DNA of 64,000 nt from assembly GCF_025639805.1 (NCBI RefSeq), contig NZ_CP106735.1, positions 1,428,001 to 1,492,000 of the forward strand, given 5' to 3'. Origin of the DNA: Reichenbachiella carrageenanivorans. Lineage in GTDB: Bacteria; Bacteroidota; Bacteroidia; Cytophagales; Cyclobacteriaceae. Positions within the stretch are counted from its first letter, which is position 1. Every line of letters starts with the position of its first letter. Below are positions 26,459-34,377 of this stretch, piece by piece. The position numbers and the translations under genes were made by a program. A model generated the notes under the pieces. It searched no databases. It saw only the letters and a list, made by a program, of their open reading frames with translations, and was not told the origin of the DNA.

Positions 26459-28165
26459 TTAGTGTATATATTTTGGGTTTTGATCTAATACATTGCAAGC
26501 ACCACAATAGGCACTATATCTGAAATTTTTTTTTGCAATGTAAATGTTCGTAAAATGATACCAAAAGTCTTGATTGTATACATTAGGAATACGAGAAATT
26601 CTGCATTGGAAGCCAATACTTAAGTCTTCCCAAGGTAAAAAATTATCAATTACACACATTAAGCTTTCCGTTCGTACCTTGATTCTGAGAATACGTTTAT
26701 CCATATCAGGGTTGGACATTAACGGTGGGATACAATCTAAATGGACTTGTTCGATATTTGGAGAGGCAGCAGAAAAGTCAATTATGTAATTAGCCCCTAT
26801 TTGTTCAAAGTTATCGTTGGTTAATTGTAGTACTAGTATAAGATTATCCTTGAAGCCTGATTGTTCAAAATACTTTTTGACACTTTCAGTGTTTTCCTTG
26901 TATCCAGATTTATAATTATTGATATAATTTTCAGTGTACGAATGGTCGGTGTTATAAATGCGCTTGCAGTCTCTTGAATATAAAAGAGAGTCATTGCCAA
27001 GAACAAGTGTGTCATTCTTGATTGGGTCTATGACCTTGATGTCAGCATATTTTTTGTTAATAAAATTTCTCACTCTTTCAACAGAATTTTTATCATTAGC
27101 TTCCTTGATGATATTATCACGTGCAGCGGATTCTGTAAAAAAACCTGCATATGGGTAATATATTTTGGGAGTGGTCAAACCAATTATATCCATGTTTTTC
27201 ACTAAAATTGCATTTTTATTTCGCTGAATTACTTTATCAATTTCTTCTTTTGAGTAGTCTTCAAAGCAAACAGGAAAGCCAGAAGCACCAGCGGCAAATG
27301 ATGTGAAAAGTACATCGAGATTTTGAGGAAGTGAAAACGAGTTAATGTAGTTGCTATCGACCGTAAGCAACAATTTTTTGTTTCCAACATTTAGATATAA
27401 ACCACTATCATCTCTGAAGTCTCCAGATTTTAGAACTGAAAATTGTATATCAACATTTTTAACTTTGTATACATTTTTAAAATCAAGAGGTATTATATTG
27501 TTAAATCCAGCGTGTCTGAGCACCTTTTCTGATGATTTACTTTTAAAGTTTGCAGTAACGATGAGTTGATCCTGTGATACATATTCCTTCAGTGTTTCAA
27601 CATGTAAATGATCAGGGTGATTGTGCGATATATAAATAATATCTGCACTTTTTAGCATGTCAATGGCATCTTCTTTGGGAGGGTATTTTAACCACCAGCC
27701 ATTCATGAAAGCCGATCCTATCAACCACGGGTCTGTAATAATACTCACTCCGTTGAACAAAATTCTAATACAGGCGTGTGAGATAAAATCTATTTGACAT
27801 GGATGAATATTTCTGAACAAGGACGGAAATTCTATTGATTCTTGAACATTCTCAACGTAGATGAATTCACTATCCTCAGTGAATTTTAGTTTCGTTTTTT
27901 CTATTTCATTGTCATACTTAAGTGTTGTCAAATTAAGCACCCAACCGTGTAATGGACATACTGCATTTTCACCTTTTTGAATTAGTCGGCCTGCATTGTG
28001 ATCGCAGATATTGTTGACAACAAATACTACTTTTTCATCATGATACATGATGAAATGGTCTCCGATTTTATTAATACCATTCTTCAGCGATTTTTTATCA
28101 ATGCGGATATCAGCTGTATCTAAACGTTCAGATTTTAAAAAACTCGTGTTTTCTATTTCAATCAT
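26459..28165 (-). CDS. CMP-N-acetylneuraminate hydroxylase (CMAH)-like Rieske/metallohydrolase-fold protein
   Basis: A 568-residue protein, close to the length of mammalian CMAH. The Rieske [2Fe-2S] ligands are visible as C54-x-H56 and C70-x2-H73 (CDH...CPLH). A metallo-beta-lactamase-like domain follows with DPWLIGSAFMNGWW (145-158) and HNHPDH (181-186). CMAH carries the near-identical blocks DPWLIGPAF.RGWW, ISHLHSDHL, FAGGASGFP (here FAAGASGFP, 290-298), P.IY.P.AG.F (333-343), and WEDLSIGFQ...FWYHF near the C-terminus. CMAH hydroxylates the N-acetyl of CMP-Neu5Ac to N-glycolyl using electrons from cytochrome b5; no b5 or reductase gene lies nearby. The gene sits between legG and the ptmE-like gene, so a CMP-nonulosonate is the likely substrate. 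Confidence 0.85.
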   Translation of the reverse strand: MIEIENTSFLKSERLDTADIRIDKKSLKNGINKIGDHFIMYHDEKVVFVVNNICDHNAGRLIQKGENAVCPLHGWVLNLTTLKYDNEIEKTKLKFTEDSEFIYVENVQESIEFPSLFRNIHPCQIDFISHACIRILFNGVSIITDPWLIGSAFMNGWWLKYPPKEDAIDMLKSADIIYISHNHPDHLHVETLKEYVSQDQLIVTANFKSKSSEKVLRHAGFNNIIPLDFKNVYKVKNVDIQFSVLKSGDFRDDSGLYLNVGNKKLLLTVDSNYINSFSLPQNLDVLFTSFAAGASGFPVCFEDYSKEEIDKVIQRNKNAILVKNMDIIGLTTPKIYYPYAGFFTESAARDNIIKEANDKNSVERVRNFINKKYADIKVIDPIKNDTLVLGNDSLLYSRDCKRIYNTDHSYTENYINNYKSGYKENTESVKKYFEQSGFKDNLILVLQLTNDNFEQIGANYIIDFSAASPNIEQVHLDCIPPLMSNPDMDKRILRIKVRTESLMCVIDNFLPWEDLSIGFQCRISRIPNVYNQDFWYHFTNIYIAKKNFRYSAYCGACNVLDQNPKYIH

Positions 28166-28183
28166 AATAAGTCCTTTTTGAGA

Positions 28184-29296
28184 TCATAGCTGAACATCGA
28201 GCAATTTTTCAACAATTTTGGCGGTTGCTCCTCCATTGTAATATATATTTTCTGTTTGGAGCTTGGGACTTTGTTGAATTATTATAATTTGTTTCAAAAT
28301 TTTTTCACTTGAAAAAGGCACATTATTGACATTTTTCCCCATGGTTCTACCTTTTTGACGATCTCCTAAATTAATTACATATTTTCGAAAAGACGCAGCT
28401 TCAATAATACCACTCGAGGTATTTCCCAATAGGAATGAGCAGTACTTCATACATGTAAAGTATCCTTGTGTACCAAAATTCTCTATGAGGATAACTCTTT
28501 TATGCTGCTCGCCAAATAGGAGTAACTGTTCACGAATGATGTTACCTGCTGTGTCTGCATTTGGCATAGTGATGACGACTTGGTAGCTGTTCAGTATTTG
28601 TGATAATGCTGCTATGGCCGCTTGTACATATTCTCGATTCTTTTCTAGGGCTACGGTTTCAGGGTGTATAGTAACTAAAATAGTGGGTATGTTTAAATCA
28701 ATCTTGAATTTGATGTTAAATTCATCTTTGTTTAAAAGTTTTATAGACTCCAAATTATCTAGACTCAGCGCGCCAACATTCCAAATAAATTTATTATTTT
28801 CTGTCAGTTCTTCTACACGTTTAGCATAGACTTCCGTTGCAGTGAAATGGTACTTTGAAAATAGCGTAATGGCATGTCTAAACTTGTCATCTATTGCCCC
28901 TAAGGTAGTCTCTCCTCCATGTAAGTGTGCAATAGGAATGTTAAAGGGGACAGATGAAGCTACAGCAGCAAACATTTCATATCGGTCACCCAAACAAAAG
29001 ACAAGATCAATTTCACGTTGATGATTTTTCCAAAATGCTGCAAACTTCGTCGAAGTTAGACCCATTGAAGTGGCTATGCTTTCCTCACTATCGTTGGCCA
29101 GTACAGTATCTATTTCAGCTCTAATTTTGAATCCATCCTCGTAGATATTTTGTATGGTATACCCATGAAATTTGGAGAGGTGCGTGCCAAAAACAATGAG
29201 ATTCAGGTCGAATTTTCCGTGTGCGTCTAACGCCTTGAGTAATGGTAGGTAGATGCCATAGTCAGCTCTTGAACTTGTTAAAACGAATACTTTCAT
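28184..29296 (-). CDS. legG: Hydrolysing UDP-sugar 2-epimerase (LegG/NeuC type)
   Basis: A 370-residue member of the UDP-GlcNAc 2-epimerase superfamily. It begins MKVFVLTSSRADYGIYLPLL, the NeuC/LegG type start, has LHGGETTLGAIDDKFRHAIT near 130 and carries LGNTSSGIIEAASF near 300. Enzymes of this branch hydrolyse UDP while inverting C2, giving free ManNAc or the 2,4-diacetamido 6-deoxymannose needed by the synthase. The ATG at 29296 is preferred over a TTG three codons upstream because it gives the typical N-terminus and follows the neuB/legI stop with a 1-base gap. Confidence 0.88.
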   Translation of the reverse strand: MKVFVLTSSRADYGIYLPLLKALDAHGKFDLNLIVFGTHLSKFHGYTIQNIYEDGFKIRAEIDTVLANDSEESIATSMGLTSTKFAAFWKNHQREIDLVFCLGDRYEMFAAVASSVPFNIPIAHLHGGETTLGAIDDKFRHAITLFSKYHFTATEVYAKRVEELTENNKFIWNVGALSLDNLESIKLLNKDEFNIKFKIDLNIPTILVTIHPETVALEKNREYVQAAIAALSQILNSYQVVITMPNADTAGNIIREQLLLFGEQHKRVILIENFGTQGYFTCMKYCSFLLGNTSSGIIEAASFRKYVINLGDRQKGRTMGKNVNNVPFSSEKILKQIIIIQQSPKLQTENIYYNGGATAKIVEKLLDVQL

Positions 29297-29297
29297 T

Positions 29298-30320
29298 TTA
29301 CTCAAAATCTGTATAGTTCAATATTTCACCCTTGCCTAAGTCTCGGCGCATTTTTTTACCCAATACACTATAGATTTCCATGGGCGATATACCATTTCCA
29401 GGTCGAATCATAGTGAGATCACCGAATGCTATCGTGTCACCAGCTGCTAAAGGTTTGTTACAATGAATGCTTTTACGGGCTACTTTCATATTGGCATGCT
29501 CTGATGGAGAAGGCATTTTAACGGCACTGCCGAGTGCTAATTCAATATTTCTAATGGCCATCACCATGTCTTTCAATTCTCGTGGTTCGAGCGAAGCTTT
29601 ATGGTCCGGACCCTCCATGTTTTTGTCTAATGTGAAATGCTTTTCTACAATGGTAGCGCCCTTAGCCACAGCTGCAATAGGTACTTCTATTCCTAGAGTG
29701 TGATCTGAATAGCCATAATTAACGTCGAATGCGGCACCAAGTGTGTTCATTGCATTCAAATTTACATCTTTCATTGGTGTCGGATATTCTGTATTACAAT
29801 GTAGGATGGAAATTTTATGTCTTGGTAGACCAGCTTGAATGAATACATTAAAGGCATTTTCTACGTCACCTATTGTACACATCCCTGTAGAGAGAATAAC
29901 GGGTTTTCCTATTTTGGCAATTTTTTCCAAATAGGGCAAGTTGGTTATTTCCCCAGAGGGAATTTTGAAAAGATCGATTCCTAAATTTACTAAAAGATCA
30001 ATACTTTCTAAATCAAAAGCAGTGGACAGGAATTTTATTCCTGATTGATTACAATAATCTATAAGAATTCGGTGGGTATCTACATCTAGTTCGAGCATTT
30101 TTAGCATATCGAATTGGGTGTTACCCTTTTTACCGATATTTCTTTGTTGGTACTCTGCTTGCTTTGCACTTGAACTGACTAGTTTTTCTGCTTTGAAAGT
30201 TTGAAATTTCACATAATCCACACCAGCTTTTACTGCTGCATCTATTAATTTTTTAGCGAGTTCTATATTTCCATTGTGGTTAACTCCAGCCTCTGCTATG
30301 ATCAGTGTACTATTTTTCAT
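29298..30320 (-). CDS. legI: Nonulosonic acid (Neu5Ac/legionaminate) synthase
   Basis: A 340-residue NeuB-family enzyme that condenses phosphoenolpyruvate with a ManNAc-type sugar to form the nine-carbon acid. The TIM barrel begins IIAEAGVNHNG and includes KFQTFKAEKLV, KIPSGEI and GYSDHTLGIEV, with the C-terminal SAF (antifreeze-like) domain ending in KMRRDLGKGEIL. The gene overlaps the acetyltransferase by 4 bases. By sequence it could be NeuB or LegI; the legB/legC/ptmE-like context favours legionaminic-type sugar. Confidence 0.92.
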   Translation of the reverse strand: MKNSTLIIAEAGVNHNGNIELAKKLIDAAVKAGVDYVKFQTFKAEKLVSSSAKQAEYQQRNIGKKGNTQFDMLKMLELDVDTHRILIDYCNQSGIKFLSTAFDLESIDLLVNLGIDLFKIPSGEITNLPYLEKIAKIGKPVILSTGMCTIGDVENAFNVFIQAGLPRHKISILHCNTEYPTPMKDVNLNAMNTLGAAFDVNYGYSDHTLGIEVPIAAVAKGATIVEKHFTLDKNMEGPDHKASLEPRELKDMVMAIRNIELALGSAVKMPSPSEHANMKVARKSIHCNKPLAAGDTIAFGDLTMIRPGNGISPMEIYSVLGKKMRRDLGKGEILNYTDFE

Positions 30321-30952
30321 TTTATCATCTTAATAGGAATTCCCGTATATGTGCCTCTTGTATCAATATTTCTATTTACAAGACTCATGGCACCAACAAT
30401 AGCATTACTGACTATTTTTATTCCCTGATTAACAATTGTACCACTACCAATAAATGTAGCATTCTTGATGATGCAATTGCCATTTATTACCGTGTTTGTC
30501 GAAATGTGATTATGATGATTAATCACAGTATCATGCTCGATAAGCGCTTTAGTATTAATGATATTATTGATTCCAAGTTTCACATTCGCATTGATCAATG
30601 CATGATGCATGATGACCGTACCGTCTCCTATGGTTGCCCCCTTACCTATATGGCTTAGTGGGGAGATTATGGTAGGAAAGGTGCCGCCAACACTTTTCAC
30701 TTTATTATATAATTCAATCCTTGTATTGGCGTTTTTGATGTGCCCAACAGTAATTACAAAATGCTGATATTTCTCTATTAATTTAGGGATATCACTGTCA
30801 TTTCCAATTACCTTATAGCCTAACACATGAGTTTCATGGAGTTCGGGCTTGTCTAATATACCAACAATATTGAATAATCCAGTTGTCTCGATTACATCAA
30901 TGACAGCATGACAATGTCCACCTCCCCCAATCAAGACTATATCCTTTTTCAT
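30317..30952 (-). CDS. NeuD/LegH-type sugar acetyltransferase (left-handed beta-helix)
   Basis: A 211-residue protein with an N-terminal Rossmann-like domain (DIVLIGGGGHCHAVIDVIE) and a C-terminal hexapeptide-repeat beta-helix from about residue 90 (IGKGATIGDGTVI and later turns). This is the PglD/NeuD fold. It probably N-acetylates the 4-amino group of the UDP- or GDP-linked intermediate, with His in ALIEHDTVIN as the likely catalytic base. It overlaps both legC and legI by 4 bases. Related enzymes can O-acetylate sialic acid instead. Confidence 0.85.
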   Translation of the reverse strand: MKKDIVLIGGGGHCHAVIDVIETTGLFNIVGILDKPELHETHVLGYKVIGNDSDIPKLIEKYQHFVITVGHIKNANTRIELYNKVKSVGGTFPTIISPLSHIGKGATIGDGTVIMHHALINANVKLGINNIINTKALIEHDTVINHHNHISTNTVINGNCIIKNATFIGSGTIVNQGIKIVSNAIVGAMSLVNRNIDTRGTYTGIPIKMIK

Positions 30953-32097
30953 ATTTTAACACTACTTGGCACATTTACGATTCGATCTTCTAGCCATTGC
31001 GCATTGGTTTGCTCATCCACATAGCAACCAGAAAACATGAACATCTTGTGTAGCAATGTCCAAATAGGACGGCACATAACGCCTGCCTCATTTAATTTAG
31101 CAAGAAATAAGTCGCGTTCATCTCTATCACTTAAGCATAGTGCGTTTAGCCAGTAGTTAGAAATGGCATTTGATGGCTCTAAAACAATGTTCAAATCATT
31201 TTTTAAACCAAATGCTATATAGTCTTTGGCTAATTGTCGTTTGTTCTCCAAAAACATGGGTAACTGTTCTAATTGCGCGCAGGCCATGGCCGCATTCAGA
31301 TTGGGCATTCTGTAGTTATATCCGATTGCATCGTGGGTATATTCCCAAGGATGTGATATTTTGGCTGTAGTGGTCCAATGTTTTGCCTTGTTAGCAAGAC
31401 TTTGGTCGTTGGTGATAATCACACCACCACCACCGCATGTTAAGGTCTTGTTCCCATTAAAGCTAAAAGCTGCTGATTGACCAAATGTGCCTGTATGCTT
31501 ACCTTTATAGTAACTTCCGATTGATTCGGCGGCATCTTCTACTACCACTATATTGTGTCTATTACATAAACTGACTAGTTCATCGATTCTTATGGGGTGT
31601 CCAAATGTATGCATGGGGACAACTGCGCGTACGACTTTACCTGTACGTTTGTTGATACATAAGTCACCTTTTTGTAATGTTTGATTTTCTAAAAAAGTTT
31701 TAACACTTTTTACAGAGAGACCCATAGTGTCCCGATCGACATCTAAAAAGACTGGTTTAGCTCCGCAATATGAAATAGCATTGGAAGTGGCAATAAAACT
31801 TAAGGATTGAGTGATTACTTCATCTTCCTGTTGTACTCCAGCCAACAATAGACACATGTGTAAGGCAGCTGTACCGTTAGTTGTCGCGACTGCATATTTT
31901 GCGCCTGTGAGGCTGCAAATCATTTCTTCAAAGCGATTGACATATTCACCTACCGAAGAAACAAAAGTAGAGTCTATGGCATTCATTACATATTTTCGTT
32001 CATTCCCTATAAATCTAGGCTCATGTAGGGAAATAAATTCTTCAGTAGAAGAGAAAGACTTTCGGATAAAGCCAATAAGCGCTTGATACTTTTCCAT
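30949..32097 (-). CDS. legC: LegC-type PLP-dependent aminotransferase (DegT/DnrJ/EryC1)
   Basis: A 382-residue PLP enzyme. The N-terminal half has EPRFIGNERKYVMNAID, the LegC-family hallmark, then TNGTAALHMCLLLAG and EDAAESIG near 187. The PLP lysine is in FSFNGNKTLTCGGGG. The protein would transaminate C4 of the 4-keto-6-deoxy intermediate made by the neighbouring dehydratase. It starts 3 bases after the legB stop and overlaps the acetyltransferase by 4 bases. Confidence 0.9.
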   Translation of the reverse strand: MEKYQALIGFIRKSFSSTEEFISLHEPRFIGNERKYVMNAIDSTFVSSVGEYVNRFEEMICSLTGAKYAVATTNGTAALHMCLLLAGVQQEDEVITQSLSFIATSNAISYCGAKPVFLDVDRDTMGLSVKSVKTFLENQTLQKGDLCINKRTGKVVRAVVPMHTFGHPIRIDELVSLCNRHNIVVVEDAAESIGSYYKGKHTGTFGQSAAFSFNGNKTLTCGGGGVIITNDQSLANKAKHWTTTAKISHPWEYTHDAIGYNYRMPNLNAAMACAQLEQLPMFLENKRQLAKDYIAFGLKNDLNIVLEPSNAISNYWLNALCLSDRDERDLFLAKLNEAGVMCRPIWTLLHKMFMFSGCYVDEQTNAQWLEDRIVNVPSSVKI

Positions 32098-32100
32098 ACT

Positions 32101-33282
32101 TTACATTTTGCTATCCAAGTATTTACCAGTTTCCTTATGCCCAAAATCTGGAATCATATCATGAAATAGGGATACAATGTCTTTTTTGTTCCAATTTAGA
32201 TTGATTTTCATTTCAGCAATGCGATTAGAAAAGTGATCGAGTTGGGAGTCATCAAAGTTAGGCTCGTTTTTGATTACGCCTAACTTTTCATAGCGATCCA
32301 TGTCTAGTTCTTCGTTCTTCGTGAAGAATTCTTCAAAATCTTTTTCTCCAGTAGTGTCACTTTGGACAAATAGACATGGCCATTGTCCTTTATTCGGAAG
32401 TGTTTTGACGAGTTTTCTAGCTTGTTCTTCTGATTTACAAGGATACGGTTCATAACCGATGCCTTTTAGGTAATTGACTGCAATTTCAGAAAAAGTAATA
32501 AGGTGCAGGTCTTCACTTAGCTTTGGGAAATATATTTCACGATTTTGGCCAAAAATACAGGACATTAAACAAAGTTCACCTGATTCTTGAGGAATAACAA
32601 AGTATCGCTTTACATCAGATGGAGCTACAATGGGTTGTTTTTTTTGAATTCTTTGATTGAAGCCATGTAATAGAGAGCCATCTGAGAAGGCAACATTGGC
32701 AAATCGAGCTGTTGAAATATCAATCTCCTTGCTTCTTCTCATCAAAAACATCTCCATTATACGTTTGGAAGCACCCATCATATTAACTGGGTTGGCAGCC
32801 TTGTCCGTAGAAACACAAAAGTATTTTTTTACTCCTTTTTTGATTGATTGTTGGATGGTTTTATCAGTGTTGAAAATGTTTACATCAATCATTCGCATCA
32901 GCGTAAAAGGGTCTTTTTCACTTCGTACATGCTTTAACGCAGAGAGGTTCAATACATAATCATATTGGCCATCGGCTTCAATAAAAGCATCGTACTCAAG
33001 AGAGCCTATATCTAGTGCATAAGTGCTGAAATCACCTTCAATATATCCAAACGAACTTCGTATATCCCGAACGAGCTCAACCAAATTGTTTTCTGAGATG
33101 TCAACAACATGGAGTTTTTTAGGCTTTCTTTTAAAGATCTCCTTTGAAACTGCTTGGCCTATTGAACCAGCCCCTCCAATTACGAGAAAGGATGAATTTT
33201 CAACTTCTCTATTTAATTGGAAGCCATAAGTTTTAAGGTCTTGAATAAATAGTAATTCAGTACGTCCTATGATATCCAACAT
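32101..33282 (-). CDS. legB: NDP-HexNAc 4,6-dehydratase (LegB-type, Polysacc_synt_2)
   Basis: A 393-residue SDR with ATG at 33282. The NAD loop is in FLVIGGAGSIGQAV, with VVDISENNLVELV and DIRSSFGYIEGDF typical of the group that pairs with LegC. The Met-Met-Gly segment NMMGASKRIMEMF holds the catalytic lysine. It should remove water from UDP- or GDP-GlcNAc to give the 4-keto-6-deoxy sugar. A longer form starting at 33321 would overlap Wzz by 25 bases; the shorter start matches the family N-terminus (MLDIIGRTELLF). Confidence 0.85.
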   Translation of the reverse strand: MLDIIGRTELLFIQDLKTYGFQLNREVENSSFLVIGGAGSIGQAVSKEIFKRKPKKLHVVDISENNLVELVRDIRSSFGYIEGDFSTYALDIGSLEYDAFIEADGQYDYVLNLSALKHVRSEKDPFTLMRMIDVNIFNTDKTIQQSIKKGVKKYFCVSTDKAANPVNMMGASKRIMEMFLMRRSKEIDISTARFANVAFSDGSLLHGFNQRIQKKQPIVAPSDVKRYFVIPQESGELCLMSCIFGQNREIYFPKLSEDLHLITFSEIAVNYLKGIGYEPYPCKSEEQARKLVKTLPNKGQWPCLFVQSDTTGEKDFEEFFTKNEELDMDRYEKLGVIKNEPNFDDSQLDHFSNRIAEMKINLNWNKKDIVSLFHDMIPDFGHKETGKYLDSKM

Positions 33283-33296
33283 AGTAAGTGATTTTG

Positions 33297-34376
33297 TTAT
33301 GTTTTTTTCAATATTAGGCATAGAATGCCTCCAATGCCAAACCCCACAAACGTAAAAAGCAATAAAATTATGCTTCGCTTTGGTTGACTTTTGTCTTCAG
33401 GTATCCTTACAGGCTCTAATACTGTAAACACAGGCGTTTGTTCCTTCAATTGTATTTTAGCCTGCTCTACCTGTGTAGACAGTCCTTTATAAACATCAAA
33501 AGTAATCTCATACTCCTGTTCTATATTTTTCAATTCGATTTGACCAGTAGCAGAGGTCACATTCATGTTTCGGTCGGTAGCACGGGCTAGTTTGTATTGA
33601 ATTTTTTCGAATTTATTTTTCGCTTCTTCGTATGTCCCTTGTATAAACTCAAGGTTTTCTAAAGATTTATCCGTTTTGTATTTGATGACGGCTTCTGTAA
33701 CCATCAGTTCAATTTTTTTAGCAATCTGTGCTGCCGCGTAGGGGTCGGGCATTTCAACAGTAACCCCTAATATACCCGTTTCGGCATCTATTTCAATCGA
33801 AATGCGCTCTTTGAATTTCTCAATGATGCCCCAGTCTTTTTTTGACAATCGATAAAAAGGAGAAGTGTTTTCTTTGATTATTTCCTCAGCAGAAAATGCT
33901 TTTTTGATGGTGCCTGGCAGGCCTATGGTATACTTCATGACATAGCCTAGAAGGGTAGGCGTTTCTACTTCCTTGAAGTAATGAAACGAAGTGGTGTGTA
34001 GGTCAAGTTGCTCGAAATATACGGTATCATTCATCACCTCTAAAATAAAAGGCAGGCTGTTTACAATTTCAGGGTAGAGCTGCGGAGTGAGTACGCCAGA
34101 TCCCGCACCTCCCATGCTACTCAAATCTACCCCTGCGAGTCCTGCAAGACCTGCAAGTCCTCCCATATTTGGCATTTGTCCTTCCTGACTTTCGGGGAGT
34201 AATTTGCTAGAGGCTTCGTACTCTACGGGGCTGGTAAATGCAATGATCAAACCGATGAGAGCAAATACGCCAGCGACTTTGGCAATGAATCGTCGTCCAG
34301 CCCAAATGGTTTTGGCTAGTTCTACTAGATCGATTTCGTCGTCTTGTATGATTTTATGTTCTTTTTCCTCTGCCAT
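33297..34376 (-). CDS. wzz: Wzz-type chain-length/co-polymerase protein
   Basis: A 359-residue inner-membrane protein with membrane segments near residues 30-50 and 336-357 and a periplasmic coiled-coil region between. A Gly/Leu-Ala repeat (GGLAGLAGLAG) lies near 72-82. It ends with EPVRIPEDKSQPKRSIIL, the Wzz hallmark before the second membrane helix. No kinase (BY-kinase) domain is present. It controls polymer length together with Wzy and Wza. It starts 1 base after the wza stop. Confidence 0.9.
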   Translation of the reverse strand: MAEEKEHKIIQDDEIDLVELAKTIWAGRRFIAKVAGVFALIGLIIAFTSPVEYEASSKLLPESQEGQMPNMGGLAGLAGLAGVDLSSMGGAGSGVLTPQLYPEIVNSLPFILEVMNDTVYFEQLDLHTTSFHYFKEVETPTLLGYVMKYTIGLPGTIKKAFSAEEIIKENTSPFYRLSKKDWGIIEKFKERISIEIDAETGILGVTVEMPDPYAAAQIAKKIELMVTEAVIKYKTDKSLENLEFIQGTYEEAKNKFEKIQYKLARATDRNMNVTSATGQIELKNIEQEYEITFDVYKGLSTQVEQAKIQLKEQTPVFTVLEPVRIPEDKSQPKRSIILLLFTFVGFGIGGILCLILKKT

Positions 34377-34377
34377 T

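Noticed and set aside
34130..34170. Repeated Leu-Ala-Gly codons in wzz as a tandem-repeat locus
   Set aside because: Only three short units; a Gly-rich loop of this kind is common in Wzz-type proteins of Bacteroidota.
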